64,000 nucleotides of DNA from the NCBI RefSeq assembly GCF_024362485.1, contig NZ_CP101456.1, positions 62,001 through 126,000 on the forward strand, in the 5' to 3' direction. Positions 25,402 to 34,551 of the stretch are shown here, one piece after another. Both the position numbers and the translations under genes were made by a program. The stretch comes from Natronobeatus ordinarius. GTDB lineage: Archaea; Halobacteriota; Halobacteria; Halobacteriales; Natrialbaceae. Numbering within the stretch: the first letter of the stretch is position 1; each line of letters begins with the position of its first letter. Below the pieces are notes generated by a model, which was not told the DNA's origin, ran no database searches, and was given only the letters and a program-made list of their open reading frames with translations.

Positions 25402-26178
25402 TCAGGGCAGGAGTTCGTCGTCGATCCCCTCCCACTTCGCCTCGGCTTCCGCCCGCGCGTCCTCGAGCTGGTCGAAGGCGCTGGCGAGGATCGCGAGCGA
25501 GGCGAGCCACGCGAGGGCGACGAAGGCGACGTTCGTCACCTCGGCGACGAGCGGGAACGCGCCGAGTGCGAGCGCGACGACGCCGCCGGCGAAAGAGATG
25601 GTGAAAAAGGTCAGGCCGATGGCGACCAGGACGAGGAACACCCGCAACCGGTGGCCGCTCGTGAGCGACCAGCTCCGGCGCATGGCCTCGAGGGCGTTCT
25701 CGCGGTCGACGGCGACGTAGGGGTAGGTGAACGCGAACGCTGCGGCGAGAAAGAGGCCAGGAACGACGAGCAAGAGGAGGCCGACGCCGACGCCGACGCT
25801 AACGAGGAGTCCGCCGACGAGGCCGTGGACGGTTGCGAGGAGCAGGCCGTCGGTCAGCTTTCCGGGTCGGTCGTCGGTGAGCAACGCCCGCAGAGCGAGC
25901 ATCGAAACCGTCACGAGCGCGATCATCGCCAGCGTCCACAGCAGCGTCGCGACGCCGAGGGGGAGCTCGAGTGCGAGCGGGAGTTCCGGGGGGAGAAACT
26001 CCGGGCCGAGGAGGAACGCCTCCTCCTCGAAGGTCTCGCGCTGGGCGGCGAGCTGGCTCTGGGTGCCGACGTTGAGCGCGAGGTGGGCGGCGTAGAACGC
26101 GACGAAGACGGCGACGAGTCGGCGGTCTGTGAGCCGGTCGATCCCGTCGCCGACGGCGTCACCGGCGGAGAGCGCCAT
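25402..26178 (-). CDS. Multi-pass membrane protein (YciC/DUF7847-like)
   Basis: A 258-residue protein with about six hydrophobic segments. The central part VPGLFLAAAFAFTYPYVAVDRENALEAMRRSWSLTSGHRLRVF (split here for description: a Pro-Gly-containing helix, the motif AVDRENALEAMRRSW, then TSGH) is typical of the haloarchaeal membrane proteins related to bacterial YciC/UPF0259. The function is unknown. It follows the DUF7124-type gene at 26180 by 1 bp, so the two are likely one transcript. Confidence 0.72.
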   Translation of the reverse strand: MALSAGDAVGDGIDRLTDRRLVAVFVAFYAAHLALNVGTQSQLAAQRETFEEEAFLLGPEFLPPELPLALELPLGVATLLWTLAMIALVTVSMLALRALLTDDRPGKLTDGLLLATVHGLVGGLLVSVGVGVGLLLLVVPGLFLAAAFAFTYPYVAVDRENALEAMRRSWSLTSGHRLRVFLVLVAIGLTFFTISFAGGVVALALGAFPLVAEVTNVAFVALAWLASLAILASAFDQLEDARAEAEAKWEGIDDELLP

Positions 26179-26179
26179 C

Positions 26180-26590
26180 TCAGGGCCAGTCGTCCCGGGC
26201 GGGCTCGCTCCCTTCCGCTTCGGTCGGGCTCTCGGCCAGCAGCGGCCAGCCCGCGGCCTCGCCGGCGTCCTCGTAGTGGAGGAACTCCCAGCCGTACTCC
26301 TCGGCGAGTTCCTCGTCCGCCTCGCTCGCGCCGACGAAGACGTGCCGTTCGGTGTCGAACTGCTCTTTGATGCTCTGGAGGCTCTCGGCTTTGCCCCGCG
26401 GCCCGGAGAAGAAGTCCTGGCGGACGCGGTTCTTGCGCGTGAAGTTGGTGACGACGTACGTCGGCTCGTCGGAGACGATGCCGATGTACGTGCTCCACTC
26501 GCGGGCGTCGTTGAAGACGCCCTCGGGGTAGGCGAAGTTCTCCAGCGCGGCGAGTTCGAACGCGAGGGTCATGTCGCTGCCGCCGTTCAT
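26180..26590 (-). CDS. Conserved haloarchaeal protein (DUF7124-like)
   Basis: A 136-residue soluble protein starting MNGGSDMTLAFELAAL; the internal Met at 26572 is an alternative start. FNDAREWSTYIGIVSDEPTY, VVTNFTRKNRVRQDFFSGPRG and ERHVFVGASEADEELA form a strongly conserved-looking core with alternating strands and helices, resembling a small nucleotide- or RNA-binding fold, though I cannot name it. It ends 1 bp from the start of the membrane-protein gene on the same strand. Confidence 0.7.
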   Translation of the reverse strand: MNGGSDMTLAFELAALENFAYPEGVFNDAREWSTYIGIVSDEPTYVVTNFTRKNRVRQDFFSGPRGKAESLQSIKEQFDTERHVFVGASEADEELAEEYGWEFLHYEDAGEAAGWPLLAESPTEAEGSEPARDDWP

Positions 26591-26641
26591 GTCCGAACCG
26601 ACGGCCGCGCGGGGCAAAACGGCTTCGATACGGCAGATCGG

Positions 26642-26866
26642 TCAGGCGAGATCGACCCGGTAGAAGTCGGTGAAGACGATCACCTCGCCGTCGGAGAAGG
26701 CCGCGTCGCCGACCGCGGGAGCAGACGAGCCGGACTCGAGGAGACCGTAGAACCGCTCACGGGCGGCGTCGCTCAGTTCGTCGACGTGCCGGATCCGCGG
26801 CGCTTCGTGGATCGAGTCGGTTCTGGAGAGGGTGAGCGTTCGGGTGGCCGCATCGGTCGTCGGCAT
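26642..26866 (-). CDS. Small hypothetical protein (74 aa)
   Basis: A 74-residue protein starting MPTTDAATRTLTLSRTD. There is no signal, membrane helix or Cys motif. IRHVDELSDAARERFYGLL is a likely helix, and DGEVIVFTDFYRV forms the C-terminal strands. Codon use is G/C-rich and gene-like, and it lies upstream of the DUF7124-like gene on the same strand with a 51-bp gap. The function is unknown. Confidence 0.6.
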   Translation of the reverse strand: MPTTDAATRTLTLSRTDSIHEAPRIRHVDELSDAARERFYGLLESGSSAPAVGDAAFSDGEVIVFTDFYRVDLA

Positions 26867-27035
26867 GCTACTTGGTATCTATTGACATACTACGGCTTAA
26901 ACGTTCCGTTCAGCGACCATTCGGTGGTTCGGTCAGCCCGCTACGGGTCGTCCCGGTAGCTGTCGAGTAAGAGAAGGGGGACTCCACTGGTCGAAAGCAC
27001 GACCGTGCGAAGGTGGACGACCTCGAGTGAGCCCG

Positions 27036-28274
27036 TTACTGTTCCTGGGTCGGCGCGAGGTTATCGAGGTCGACGGTCTTCTCGAGTAAGACCTCCTTCT
27101 GATCGGAGACGACGCGTCCTTCGCGCATCAGCTGTTTGAGCTTGCTCTGGGGGGAGAGGTCGCCGATGAGGACGCCGCCGACGACTTTGCCGTCCTTGAA
27201 GGCGATGCGGCGCCACTCGGTGTCGGAGTACTTGCGTTCGGCGTGCTCGTCGCCGATCGTCGGGTGACCGAAAGAGAGGAAGGGGAAGTCGAAGTGCGTG
27301 ATCGAGTACGAAGAAACCCACTCGAAGACCTCGGCCTCGTCGTCGGCAGCCATGTTGACGCCGGCGACGCGGCCCTGTTCTTTCGCCGAGCCCCACGAGC
27401 CGTTCTGGGCTTGCTCGCCGAGCAGCACGTCGAAAAAGCGGGTGATGTCGCCCGCTGCGTAGACGTCCTCGACGTTCGTCTGCATGTACTCGTCGACGAC
27501 GATGCCGTTGTCCTGTTCGATGCCCGAGTCGCGGAGGAACTCGGTGTTGAACGTCAGCCCGATGGCGACGCCGGCCCAGTCACACGGATAGCGGTCGCCG
27601 TTGGGGTCGACCGCCGCGGTCACGTGGCCGTCGTCGTCGACCTCGAAGTGGTCGACGCCGCTGTCGAACACCGGCTCGACGCCGACCTCGCGCATTCCCT
27701 CGTGCATGATCTCGGCGCCCTCACTCGAGAGTGCGTAGCGCCACCAGCGGTCGCCGCGCATCAGGTACTTGCCGGAAACGCCCTGGGCGCCACAGACGGC
27801 GGCGAAGTCGATCCCGAGCAGGCCGGCGCCGATGACGACCGCCTCCTCGGAGTTCTCGGCGGCCTCGCGGATGCCGCGGGCGTCCTGGAAGGTCCAGAAG
27901 TGGTGGATGCCGTCGGCGTCGCTGCCCGGCACCGGCAGCTGCGTCGGCGTCCCGCCGGTCGCGATCAGCAGTTTGTCGTAGGGGATCTCCTCGCCCTCGT
28001 GGGTGTGGACGACCTTCCCGTCGACGTCAACGCGCGTTACGTGCGTGTTGAGCGAGAGGTCGATGTCGCGCTCTTCGTACCACTCCTCGTCGTGGATCGA
28101 GATGGGCGCTTCGGGGAGCTTGCCTTTCGCGTGCTCTTTGATCAGAATGCGGTTGTACAGTGGCTCCCCCTCATCGGTGATGACGGTGATCCCGCCGTCC
28201 GGGTCCTCCTCCCGGATCGTCTCGGCAGCCGAACTGCCCGAGATCCCGTCCCCGATGATGACGTACTCGGTCAT
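27036..28274 (-). CDS. FAD-dependent NAD(P)H oxidoreductase
   Basis: A 412-residue pyridine-nucleotide-disulfide family reductase. The N-terminal FAD-binding motif is VIIGDGISGSSAAE (about 5-18). LIATGGTP (about 104-111) closes the FAD fold. The NAD(P) motif VVIGAGLLGIDFA spans about 146-158. VYAAGDITRF (about 273-282) is the second FAD contact. There is no redox-active CxxC/CxxxxC pair, so it is of the nitrite-reductase-small/ferredoxin-reductase (Nox) type rather than a thioredoxin reductase. The electron partner is unknown. It is divergent from the DsbA-like genes. Confidence 0.88.
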   Translation of the reverse strand: MTEYVIIGDGISGSSAAETIREEDPDGGITVITDEGEPLYNRILIKEHAKGKLPEAPISIHDEEWYEERDIDLSLNTHVTRVDVDGKVVHTHEGEEIPYDKLLIATGGTPTQLPVPGSDADGIHHFWTFQDARGIREAAENSEEAVVIGAGLLGIDFAAVCGAQGVSGKYLMRGDRWWRYALSSEGAEIMHEGMREVGVEPVFDSGVDHFEVDDDGHVTAAVDPNGDRYPCDWAGVAIGLTFNTEFLRDSGIEQDNGIVVDEYMQTNVEDVYAAGDITRFFDVLLGEQAQNGSWGSAKEQGRVAGVNMAADDEAEVFEWVSSYSITHFDFPFLSFGHPTIGDEHAERKYSDTEWRRIAFKDGKVVGGVLIGDLSPQSKLKQLMREGRVVSDQKEVLLEKTVDLDNLAPTQEQ

Positions 28275-28433
28275 GATTACACGCTTCGTAACGGGGGTTA
28301 AAGTGGGTTGCTATCTGGGCTCCCACGGAGCGATTCGGCGGCTCGAACCGCTCGCTCGAGTCGGCAGCTCCGCCGGTCCGGGAATCGATCGCGTGTCGAC
28401 ACGTCTAACAGCGACGACTTCGTAGCGCCATCT

Positions 28434-29066
28434 ATGAACCGTCGTTCGTTTCTCGTCGCCGTGGCCGGCATCGGCGTGAGCGCTCCGCTTGCGGGCTGCA
28501 GCGGGAGCTCACCGGACGATCTCGCCGACGTCGACGCGGACCCCGACCAGCTCCCCACGCCGACGCTCGGCGCCGGCGACGTCACCTTCGACGTCTACGA
28601 GGACTTCGGGTGTGGCGGCTGTCACCAGTTCCAGGCGCAGGTCTTCCCGCCGATCGAGAGCTCCCTGATCGACGAGGACGCCGTCACGTATCGCCACCGC
28701 GACTTCCCGATCCCCGCCCACGAGCGATCGATGGCCATGGCGAACGCTGCTCGCGCCGTCCAGGACGAGACGCGATCCGGCGACGATCCGAACGGCGCGT
28801 TCTTCGAGTACAAGTCGCGGGTGTTCGCCGCCGACGACTGGAGCGACGAGAGTCTCGCGGCCATCGCCGAGGACGTGGGTGCCGACCCGGACGCAGTCAC
28901 GAGCGCGCTCGAGGAGGGAACGTACTACCCAACCCTGGCAGCCGACTGGCAGCGCGGAAGAGACGACGGCGTCGGCGGAACGCCGTCGGTGGTCGTCGAC
29001 GGGACCGAGGTCGAGGACGCCTTCGACCTCCAGGAGATCACCAGCGCAGTCGAAGACGCACAGTGA
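28434..29066 (+). CDS. DsbA-family thioredoxin-fold lipoprotein, CGGC active site
   Basis: A 210-residue exported protein. The N-terminus MNRRSFLVAVAGIGVSAPLAGC is a Tat-like twin-Arg lipoprotein signal, with lipobox LAGC at about residue 22. The body is a DsbA/Thioredoxin_4 fold with active site FGCGGCHQFQ and a cis-Pro loop VGGTPSVVVDG. Members form or isomerise disulfides in exported proteins. The CGGC dipeptide differs from the CPAC of the adjacent paralogue, suggesting a different redox potential. It is most likely a tandem duplicate of the gene at 29255. Confidence 0.88.
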   Translation: MNRRSFLVAVAGIGVSAPLAGCSGSSPDDLADVDADPDQLPTPTLGAGDVTFDVYEDFGCGGCHQFQAQVFPPIESSLIDEDAVTYRHRDFPIPAHERSMAMANAARAVQDETRSGDDPNGAFFEYKSRVFAADDWSDESLAAIAEDVGADPDAVTSALEEGTYYPTLAADWQRGRDDGVGGTPSVVVDGTEVEDAFDLQEITSAVEDAQ

Positions 29067-29254
29067 CGATCGGGCGGAGATCCGACGACGGACGGGTCGG
29101 GACCGCCTCGAGCGGAATAGAACTGCTCGACGAGTGTCACCATGCCCGAGAGGTGTCGCAGATCGAGCAGCCGTCGTCGACCAGCCAGCGTCCGTCGTGA
29201 CGAACTGACCGACGGTCACGAAATACTTTAGCTCGGAACCGACGACCGTGTCGT

Positions 29255-30007
29255 ATGGTGACTGCACCGCTTATCTCTCGTCGTCGGCTGCTCCACTCGT
29301 GTGGCGCCGTCGGCGTGCTCGGCATCGCCGGCTGTCTCGGCGAGCGGGATCAGACCGAACGCGACGGGACCGACGACGAGGGTGGAGTGAACGGCGGCGA
29401 GGACGGAACGGGCGGCGACGAAGGTGGAGCGACCGACGGGACCGACAACGGTGAGCCGGCGGCGGGCGAGGATCACACCGACGCAGCGCAACTCCCGACC
29501 CCGACGCTCGGCTCCGGCCCCGTCACGGTCGACGTCTACGAGGACTTCGGCTGCCCGGCCTGTCACCAGTTCCAGGCGCAGGTCTTCCCCGCACTCGAGG
29601 AGGCGCTGATCGACACCGGTGAGGCGACGTACCGCCACTTCGACCTCCCGATCCCCGCCCACGAGCGATCGATGGCCATGGCGACCGCCGCCCGCGCCGT
29701 CCAGGACGAGACGCGACGCGACGACGATCCGGCCGGTGCGTTCTTCGAGTACAAATCGCTGGTACTCGAGGCCGAGGACTGGAGCGACGAGGGTCTCGCG
29801 GCACTCGCCGATGAGGTCGGTGTCGACCCCGACGCCGTCACGAGCGCCCTCGAAGAGGAGACGTACCGTTCGACGATCCTGGCGGACCGGGAGCGCGGCA
29901 TCGCGGCGGGCGTCCAGGGGACCCCAGCGGTGATCGTCGACGGCACGCACGTCGAGGACGCCTTCGACGTCGAGGCGATCGTCGACGCGGTCGACGAAGC
30001 GACGTGA
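29255..30007 (+). CDS. DsbA-family thioredoxin-fold lipoprotein, CPAC active site
   Basis: A 250-residue protein. RRRLLHSCGAVGVLGIAGC is a Tat-type lipoprotein signal with lipobox IAGC (about 24-27), followed by a ~50-residue Gly/Asp/Glu-rich linker absent from the neighbour. The DsbA-like body has active site FGCPACHQFQ and loop VQGTPAVIVDG. The body is highly similar to the protein at 28434 (LPTPTLG, VDVYEDFGC, FPIPAHERSMAMA-like and VQDETR segments shared), so the pair arose by tandem duplication. It likely oxidises or shuttles thiols on the outer face of the membrane. Confidence 0.9.
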   Translation: MVTAPLISRRRLLHSCGAVGVLGIAGCLGERDQTERDGTDDEGGVNGGEDGTGGDEGGATDGTDNGEPAAGEDHTDAAQLPTPTLGSGPVTVDVYEDFGCPACHQFQAQVFPALEEALIDTGEATYRHFDLPIPAHERSMAMATAARAVQDETRRDDDPAGAFFEYKSLVLEAEDWSDEGLAALADEVGVDPDAVTSALEEETYRSTILADRERGIAAGVQGTPAVIVDGTHVEDAFDVEAIVDAVDEAT

Positions 30008-30136
30008 CAGCGGTAGTGGACGAGCTCGTCGCGTGACGGAAGCGGGGCTCAATCGGGCACTTCAGCCTCGCGAACGGCGCGACGGCTGGCGTATTCAGCC
30101 CCAACCCACTTGCTTGCGACGGCGCTGTGTCCACCC

Positions 30137-30283
30137 ATGCTAGAACTGGCAATCCTGTTCTTCGTCATCGCAATCGTCGCCGCTGCAGTCGGCGCCACCG
30201 GCGTCGCCGGCATCTCGATGAGCATCGCGAAGTGGCTCGTGCTGATCTTCCTGGTCCTGGCCATCGTGTCGCTACTCCTGTGA
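30137..30283 (+). CDS. DUF1328 (YtjA-type) small membrane protein
   Basis: A 48-residue, almost entirely hydrophobic protein, [20 protein letters not shown] then [19 protein letters not shown] and VLAIVSLLL. The first helix, the GATGVAG turn and the [11 protein letters not shown] second helix are diagnostic of DUF1328, small two-helix inner-membrane proteins of unknown role found in bacteria and haloarchaea. It was found by direct reading of the region after the second DsbA-like gene. Confidence 0.85.
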   Translation: MLELAILFFVIAIVAAAVGATGVAGISMSIAKWLVLIFLVLAIVSLLL

Positions 30284-30639
30284 CGACCGGGGGCCGCTGG
30301 CTGGCGAGCCACCGGTTACGTGCGCTCGAGACGGACAGTTCGTTCGGCTCCGAGCGCACGTCATCGACACGTCAACCACGAGTGGAACCTGAACTGTCCA
30401 CCACGGGCGGGACTGAAATCACCACGGGCAGAACCTGAAGTGTCCACCACGATACCCTAAGTGTCAGTGAAGAATTGATTCGAGAGTGACCGAGGGCCGG
30501 CAGGTGGCGAAACCGAGCTCCAATTTGGCGAGGAGAGCCGCAATAACGCCGATTACTGACACGAGCCCAACAAGTGTCGAGGGCTGAGCACTACCAGTAT
30601 ACCGAAACGATTACTTAGTGTGCCAGAGGGTGTTAGAGA
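30284..30639. other. Gene-poor intergenic stretch before the amidase gene
   Basis: No convincing coding frame. It holds the short imperfect direct repeats listed separately (30375-30451), then a less G/C-rich tail (tataccgaaacgattactta at about 30598-30617) that is a likely promoter region for the amidase start at 30640. Confidence 0.5.
30375..30451. repeat. Short imperfect direct repeats (ACCACG-GGNNGGAACCTGAA type)
   Basis: ACCACG recurs at 30375, 30400, 30421 and 30446 (spacing 25, 21 and 25 bp). It is followed each time by a variant of gggcRgaacctgaaNtgtcc: agtggaacctgaactgtcc, gggcgggactgaaatc, gggcagaacctgaagtgtcc and ataccctaagtgtc. This is a degenerate four-unit array in non-coding DNA. 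The spacing and divergence do not fit a CRISPR. Confidence 0.6.
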
Positions 30640-32097
30640 ATGTCTTTCGACATAGCCAGTTCGTCGGCGACCGAACTCGCTCAGCAAATCCGCGACGGAG
30701 AACTGTCTCCGGTCGACGTAGTCGACGCGTCGCTCGAACGCATAACGTCCCAGGACGACGAGGTCAACGCCTTCATCACCGTCATCGAGGAGGACGCACG
30801 CGAGGCCGCGCTGGAAGCGGAGACAGCCGTCGAATCCGGCGAGGAGCTCGGCCCGCTTCACGGCGTTCCGGTGGCCGTCAAAGACCTGCTGGCGATGAAA
30901 GCGGGGGTCAGACACACGTTCGGCTCGAAACTCCTCGAGGACTTCGTTGCTCCCATGGACAGCGTCCTCGTCCGACGGATCGAGCAGGCGGGCGGAATCA
31001 TCGTGGGGAAGACGAACACGCCCGAGTCCGGACACAAGGGTCATACGGACAACAAGCTCGTCGGGGCGACCAGAAACCCGTTCGATCCCACGAAGTCGGT
31101 TGGCGGCTCCTCGGGCGGGAGCGCGGCCGCGCTCGCGGCCGGCTACGTCCCGCTCGCACAGGGTTCTGACGTCGGCGGGTCGTTACGGATGCCGGCGTCG
31201 ATGTGTAACGTCGCGACGATCAAGCCGACCCCCGGCACGGTGCCGATCGACATGCGACCGGACGCGTTCGTGCAGTTCCAGCCGTACCTGCACACCGGCC
31301 CGATGGCGAGGACGGTCGCGGACGTCGCGTTGTTTCTCGACGTACTTTCGGGGTACTTCCCGTACGATCCACGGAGCCGACCAACCGACGACGCCGACTT
31401 CCTCGCGGCGACGAAGCGATCCATCGAAGGCTCGACGATCGGGTACACGCCCGACTTCGACGTCTTCCCGGTGGCCGAGTCCGTTTCGACGGTCGTCGAC
31501 GACGCCGTTGGGGCGTTCGAAGCGGCAGGTGCCACGGTCGAGGAGACGACGGTCGGCATCGATTACAGCGTCACCGAACTCCGCGATGCGTGGGACGCGA
31601 ACTTCACCACGTTCGTCGCCGAAACCGCGATGCAGTGGAAACACGAGCCGTTCAACGTCGACTTCCTCGGCGCGGACGACGGCGACGTCGAACCGGAACT
31701 GGTCGAACAGATCGAACGCGGCCTCGAGTACAGCGCCGTCGACCTCCGGATGCAACAGGTCGTCCGTACGGAGCTCTTCGAGGCCGTCCAGGCGCTCTTC
31801 GAGGAGTACGACTTCCTCGTGATGCCGACGAATACGGTCCCGCCGTTCGACGTTGACCTTCGGCTTGGCCCGAGCGACGTCGACGGTGAGCCGATCGACC
31901 CCTGGCTCGAGTGGACGCTGACCTGGCTGTTCAACCAGACGCCACACCCGGTGGTCTCGGTGCCGGCCGGACTCACCGACGACGGACTCCCCGTCGGACT
32001 GCAGATCGTCGGCCAACCGTACGAGGACGAGGCCGTGCTGGCGGCGGGCGCCGCGTTCGAACGCGAACGACCCTGGCACGACCACTATCCGGCGTAA
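30640..32097 (+). CDS. Amidase (amidase-signature family)
   Basis: A 485-residue serine hydrolase. The Ser-cisSer-Lys triad is visible: Lys81 in PVAVKDLLA, the cis-Ser in KSVGGSSGGSAA (Ser157) and the nucleophile Ser181 in GSDVGGSLRMPA. Family members hydrolyse amides to acids and ammonia; GatA and FAAH are relatives. It is not GatA: the haloarchaeal GatA N-terminus and GatC/GatB context are missing. The substrate is unknown. The gene stands alone upstream of an MFS transporter on the same strand (120-bp gap), which may import its substrate. Confidence 0.9.
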   Translation: MSFDIASSSATELAQQIRDGELSPVDVVDASLERITSQDDEVNAFITVIEEDAREAALEAETAVESGEELGPLHGVPVAVKDLLAMKAGVRHTFGSKLLEDFVAPMDSVLVRRIEQAGGIIVGKTNTPESGHKGHTDNKLVGATRNPFDPTKSVGGSSGGSAAALAAGYVPLAQGSDVGGSLRMPASMCNVATIKPTPGTVPIDMRPDAFVQFQPYLHTGPMARTVADVALFLDVLSGYFPYDPRSRPTDDADFLAATKRSIEGSTIGYTPDFDVFPVAESVSTVVDDAVGAFEAAGATVEETTVGIDYSVTELRDAWDANFTTFVAETAMQWKHEPFNVDFLGADDGDVEPELVEQIERGLEYSAVDLRMQQVVRTELFEAVQALFEEYDFLVMPTNTVPPFDVDLRLGPSDVDGEPIDPWLEWTLTWLFNQTPHPVVSVPAGLTDDGLPVGLQIVGQPYEDEAVLAAGAAFERERPWHDHYPA

Positions 32098-32217
32098 GCC
32101 GGGGTTCCTGGCCCGAGCGACGGCTGTCGACGGCGTCGTGACCGCCACACCGAGTTCCTTTCAGAGCCGCTAAGTACGCGCGACGTTCGGGTACGAGGTA
32201 CGAACCTCGAGTCCGTC

Positions 32218-33510
32218 ATGACCCTGTCTCAGAACGACCGATCGATCGCTGGCTTCACGATGACCGGCCACGCCCTCGTCCACTGGTTCGAGACGTCGAT
32301 TCCCATCTTCCTCGTGGTGTGGCTCGCCGAACTCGAGGTCTCCGTCGCGCTGCTGGGGATCGTCGTCGCGCTCGGCTACGCCCCGTTCGGAATCGGCGCA
32401 CTTCCCGGGGGAATCCTCGCCGATCGGTACGGACCCAAGCGGCTCGTCCTGGTCTGTCTGGTCGGGATGAGCCTCTCGTTTCTCGTGCTCGCGGTCGCGA
32501 TCGTCCTCGATCCGGCGACGCGAATCTACGCCATCGCCGCCGGCCTGATCCTGTGGGGCGTCGCCGCCAGCGTCTACCACCCGGCTGGGCTGGCGCTGAT
32601 CAGCACCGGCGTCGAGGACCGGGGGACGGTGTTTGCCTGGCACGGCATCGCCGGCAACGTCGGCATCGCGCTCGGACCGTTCGTCGCCGCGACGCTGCTC
32701 ATCTTCCTCGAGTGGCCGGTCGTGGCTGCCCTGCTGGCGATCCCGGGGCTGCTGGCGGCCGCCTACGGCCTGCGGGCGCGGTTCGATTCCACCGCTGCCG
32801 TCGACGACGACGTCGACGTCGGCCCCGAGGCCGCGTCGCTTTCCGACCTCGTCTCGAGTTCACGGGCGCTCTTTGCCAGCGCGTTCGCGCTCGTGTTCGT
32901 GATCGTCACCTTCGAGGGGCTGTACTACCGCGGGATGCTCACCTACCTCCCGGAGATCCTCCACGGGACGCCCGCGATCGGGGACATCGAGGTGTTCCCC
33001 GCACTCGAGGCCTACGACATCGATCCCGGCTTCTACGTCTACGTCGGCCTGCTGGTCGTCGGGATGGCCGGTCAGTACGCCGGCGGGAAGCTGACGAACC
33101 GAATCTCGCCCGCCCGCGGGCTGACCGTCCTGTTCGGGGTCTTCGCGTTGCTCGCGCTGGCGTTCGTCCCCGTCGTGAACATGGGAATCGGACCGATCGT
33201 CCTCCTCTGTGGCGTCTTCGGCTTCTTCCTCTTTGCGATCCAGCCGTTCTACCAGGAGGCCGTCGCCGTCTACACGCCGCCTGACGGCCGGGGGCTCTCC
33301 TACGGCTACACCTACCTCGGGGAGTTCGGCCTCGGCTCGGCCAGCATCGCCATCGGCGGCTTCGCCCTCGGAGCGTCGGTGTCGTCGTTTTTCTACCTGG
33401 TCGCGGGCTTCGCTCTCGCCGGGGCCCTCCTCTCTGTAGGGCTGCTCGTCGGGGTCGACCGACTCGGGTTGACGATGGGTGGGCCGGCCGGGGCGAATTC
33501 AGACGACTGA
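32218..33510 (+). CDS. MFS transporter
   Basis: A 430-residue polytopic membrane protein with about 12 hydrophobic segments. The loop between helices 2 and 3, GGILADRYGPKRLVLVCLVG, is the MFS signature (G-x3-DRYGPKR). A cytoplasmic loop with DDDVDVGPEAASLSD splits the two six-helix halves. The substrate is unknown. Position just after the amidase on the same strand makes uptake of an amide or export of its product plausible. Confidence 0.88.
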   Translation: MTLSQNDRSIAGFTMTGHALVHWFETSIPIFLVVWLAELEVSVALLGIVVALGYAPFGIGALPGGILADRYGPKRLVLVCLVGMSLSFLVLAVAIVLDPATRIYAIAAGLILWGVAASVYHPAGLALISTGVEDRGTVFAWHGIAGNVGIALGPFVAATLLIFLEWPVVAALLAIPGLLAAAYGLRARFDSTAAVDDDVDVGPEAASLSDLVSSSRALFASAFALVFVIVTFEGLYYRGMLTYLPEILHGTPAIGDIEVFPALEAYDIDPGFYVYVGLLVVGMAGQYAGGKLTNRISPARGLTVLFGVFALLALAFVPVVNMGIGPIVLLCGVFGFFLFAIQPFYQEAVAVYTPPDGRGLSYGYTYLGEFGLGSASIAIGGFALGASVSSFFYLVAGFALAGALLSVGLLVGVDRLGLTMGGPAGANSDD

Positions 33511-33666
33511 GACGGACCGCCGTCCGTCAGTTCCGGTGCAACCGCCCCACGGTCGCGGTACTGCAACCCGTACGAGCCGACGACGGCCGCAGTCGAAGAC
33601 GGACGGCAGGGTCGACACACCGGCCGGTTCGCTACCTTTTTGCGTTCGGTGTGGAAATGACACGAC

Positions 33667-34548
33667 ATGCTCACTGTGCGGGCCCCGGCGACGAGCGCGA
33701 ACCTCGGTAGTGGCTTCGACGTCTTCGGCGTCGCGCTCGAGACGCCTGCCGACGTGGTTCGGGTCGAACGCGCGGCGGAGACCACGATCACGGTCACCGG
33801 CGTCGGGAGTCAGTACATCCCCGAAGACCCCGAACAGAACACGGTCGGGGCGGTCGCCGACGCACTCGACGCACCCGCGCACATCCGGATCGATAAGGGC
33901 GTCAGGCCGTCCTCGGGCCTCGGTTCGTCGGCCGCGAGCGCGGCCGCAGCCGCCGTCGCGCTCAACGAACTGTACGATCGCGGACTCACCAGAGAAGAAC
34001 TCGTCCCCGTCGCCGCCGAGGGCGAAGCCCTGGTGTCGGGAGAGGCCCACGCTGACAACGTCGCTCCCGCCCTGCTGGGCGGTTTCACGATCGTCACCGA
34101 CGACGGCGTCACCCAGGTCGACACCGCCGTCTCCCTCGTCGCCTGCCTCCCCGAGATCACCGTCTCGACGCGCGACGCCCGACAGGTCGTCCCCGAGTCG
34201 GCCCCGATGTCGGCCGTCGTCGAAACCGTCGGCCACGCCGCGACGCTCACCATCGGGATGGCTCGCAACGATCCCGACCTCGTCGGCCGCGGTATGAGCG
34301 ACGGGATCGTCACGCCCGAGCGCGCCGCCCTCATCGACGGCTACGACGCAGTCCGCGAGGCCGCACTCGAGGTCGGCGCCACCGGCGTCACCGTCAGCGG
34401 CGCGGGACCGACGGTGCTCGCGGTCTGTCACCGACCCGATCGCCGGGCCGTCGCCGGCGCGATGGTCGACGCTTTCGACGACGTCGGCGTCGAGAGTCGA
34501 GCCTACCAGACCGCAGTCGGAGACGGGGCGACGCTGCACCGCGGCTGA
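33667..34548 (+). CDS. thrB: Homoserine kinase
   Basis: A 293-residue GHMP kinase that phosphorylates homoserine in threonine biosynthesis. It has the N-terminal MLTVRAPATSANLGSGFD typical of ThrB, the ATP-binding motif 3 PSSGLGSSAASAAAAAVAL (about 79-97) and the C-terminal GVTVSGAGPTVLAV glycine motif. Length matches archaeal ThrB. The next gene starts 3 bp after its stop, indicating cotranscription. Confidence 0.95.
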   Translation: MLTVRAPATSANLGSGFDVFGVALETPADVVRVERAAETTITVTGVGSQYIPEDPEQNTVGAVADALDAPAHIRIDKGVRPSSGLGSSAASAAAAAVALNELYDRGLTREELVPVAAEGEALVSGEAHADNVAPALLGGFTIVTDDGVTQVDTAVSLVACLPEITVSTRDARQVVPESAPMSAVVETVGHAATLTIGMARNDPDLVGRGMSDGIVTPERAALIDGYDAVREAALEVGATGVTVSGAGPTVLAVCHRPDRRAVAGAMVDAFDDVGVESRAYQTAVGDGATLHRG

Positions 34549-34551
34549 CCG

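Noticed and set aside
30400-30430. CRISPR-like string gggcgggactgaaatc resembling the end of haloarchaeal repeats
   Set aside because: No regularly spaced identical repeats of ~30 bp with unique spacers, and no cas genes in the window.
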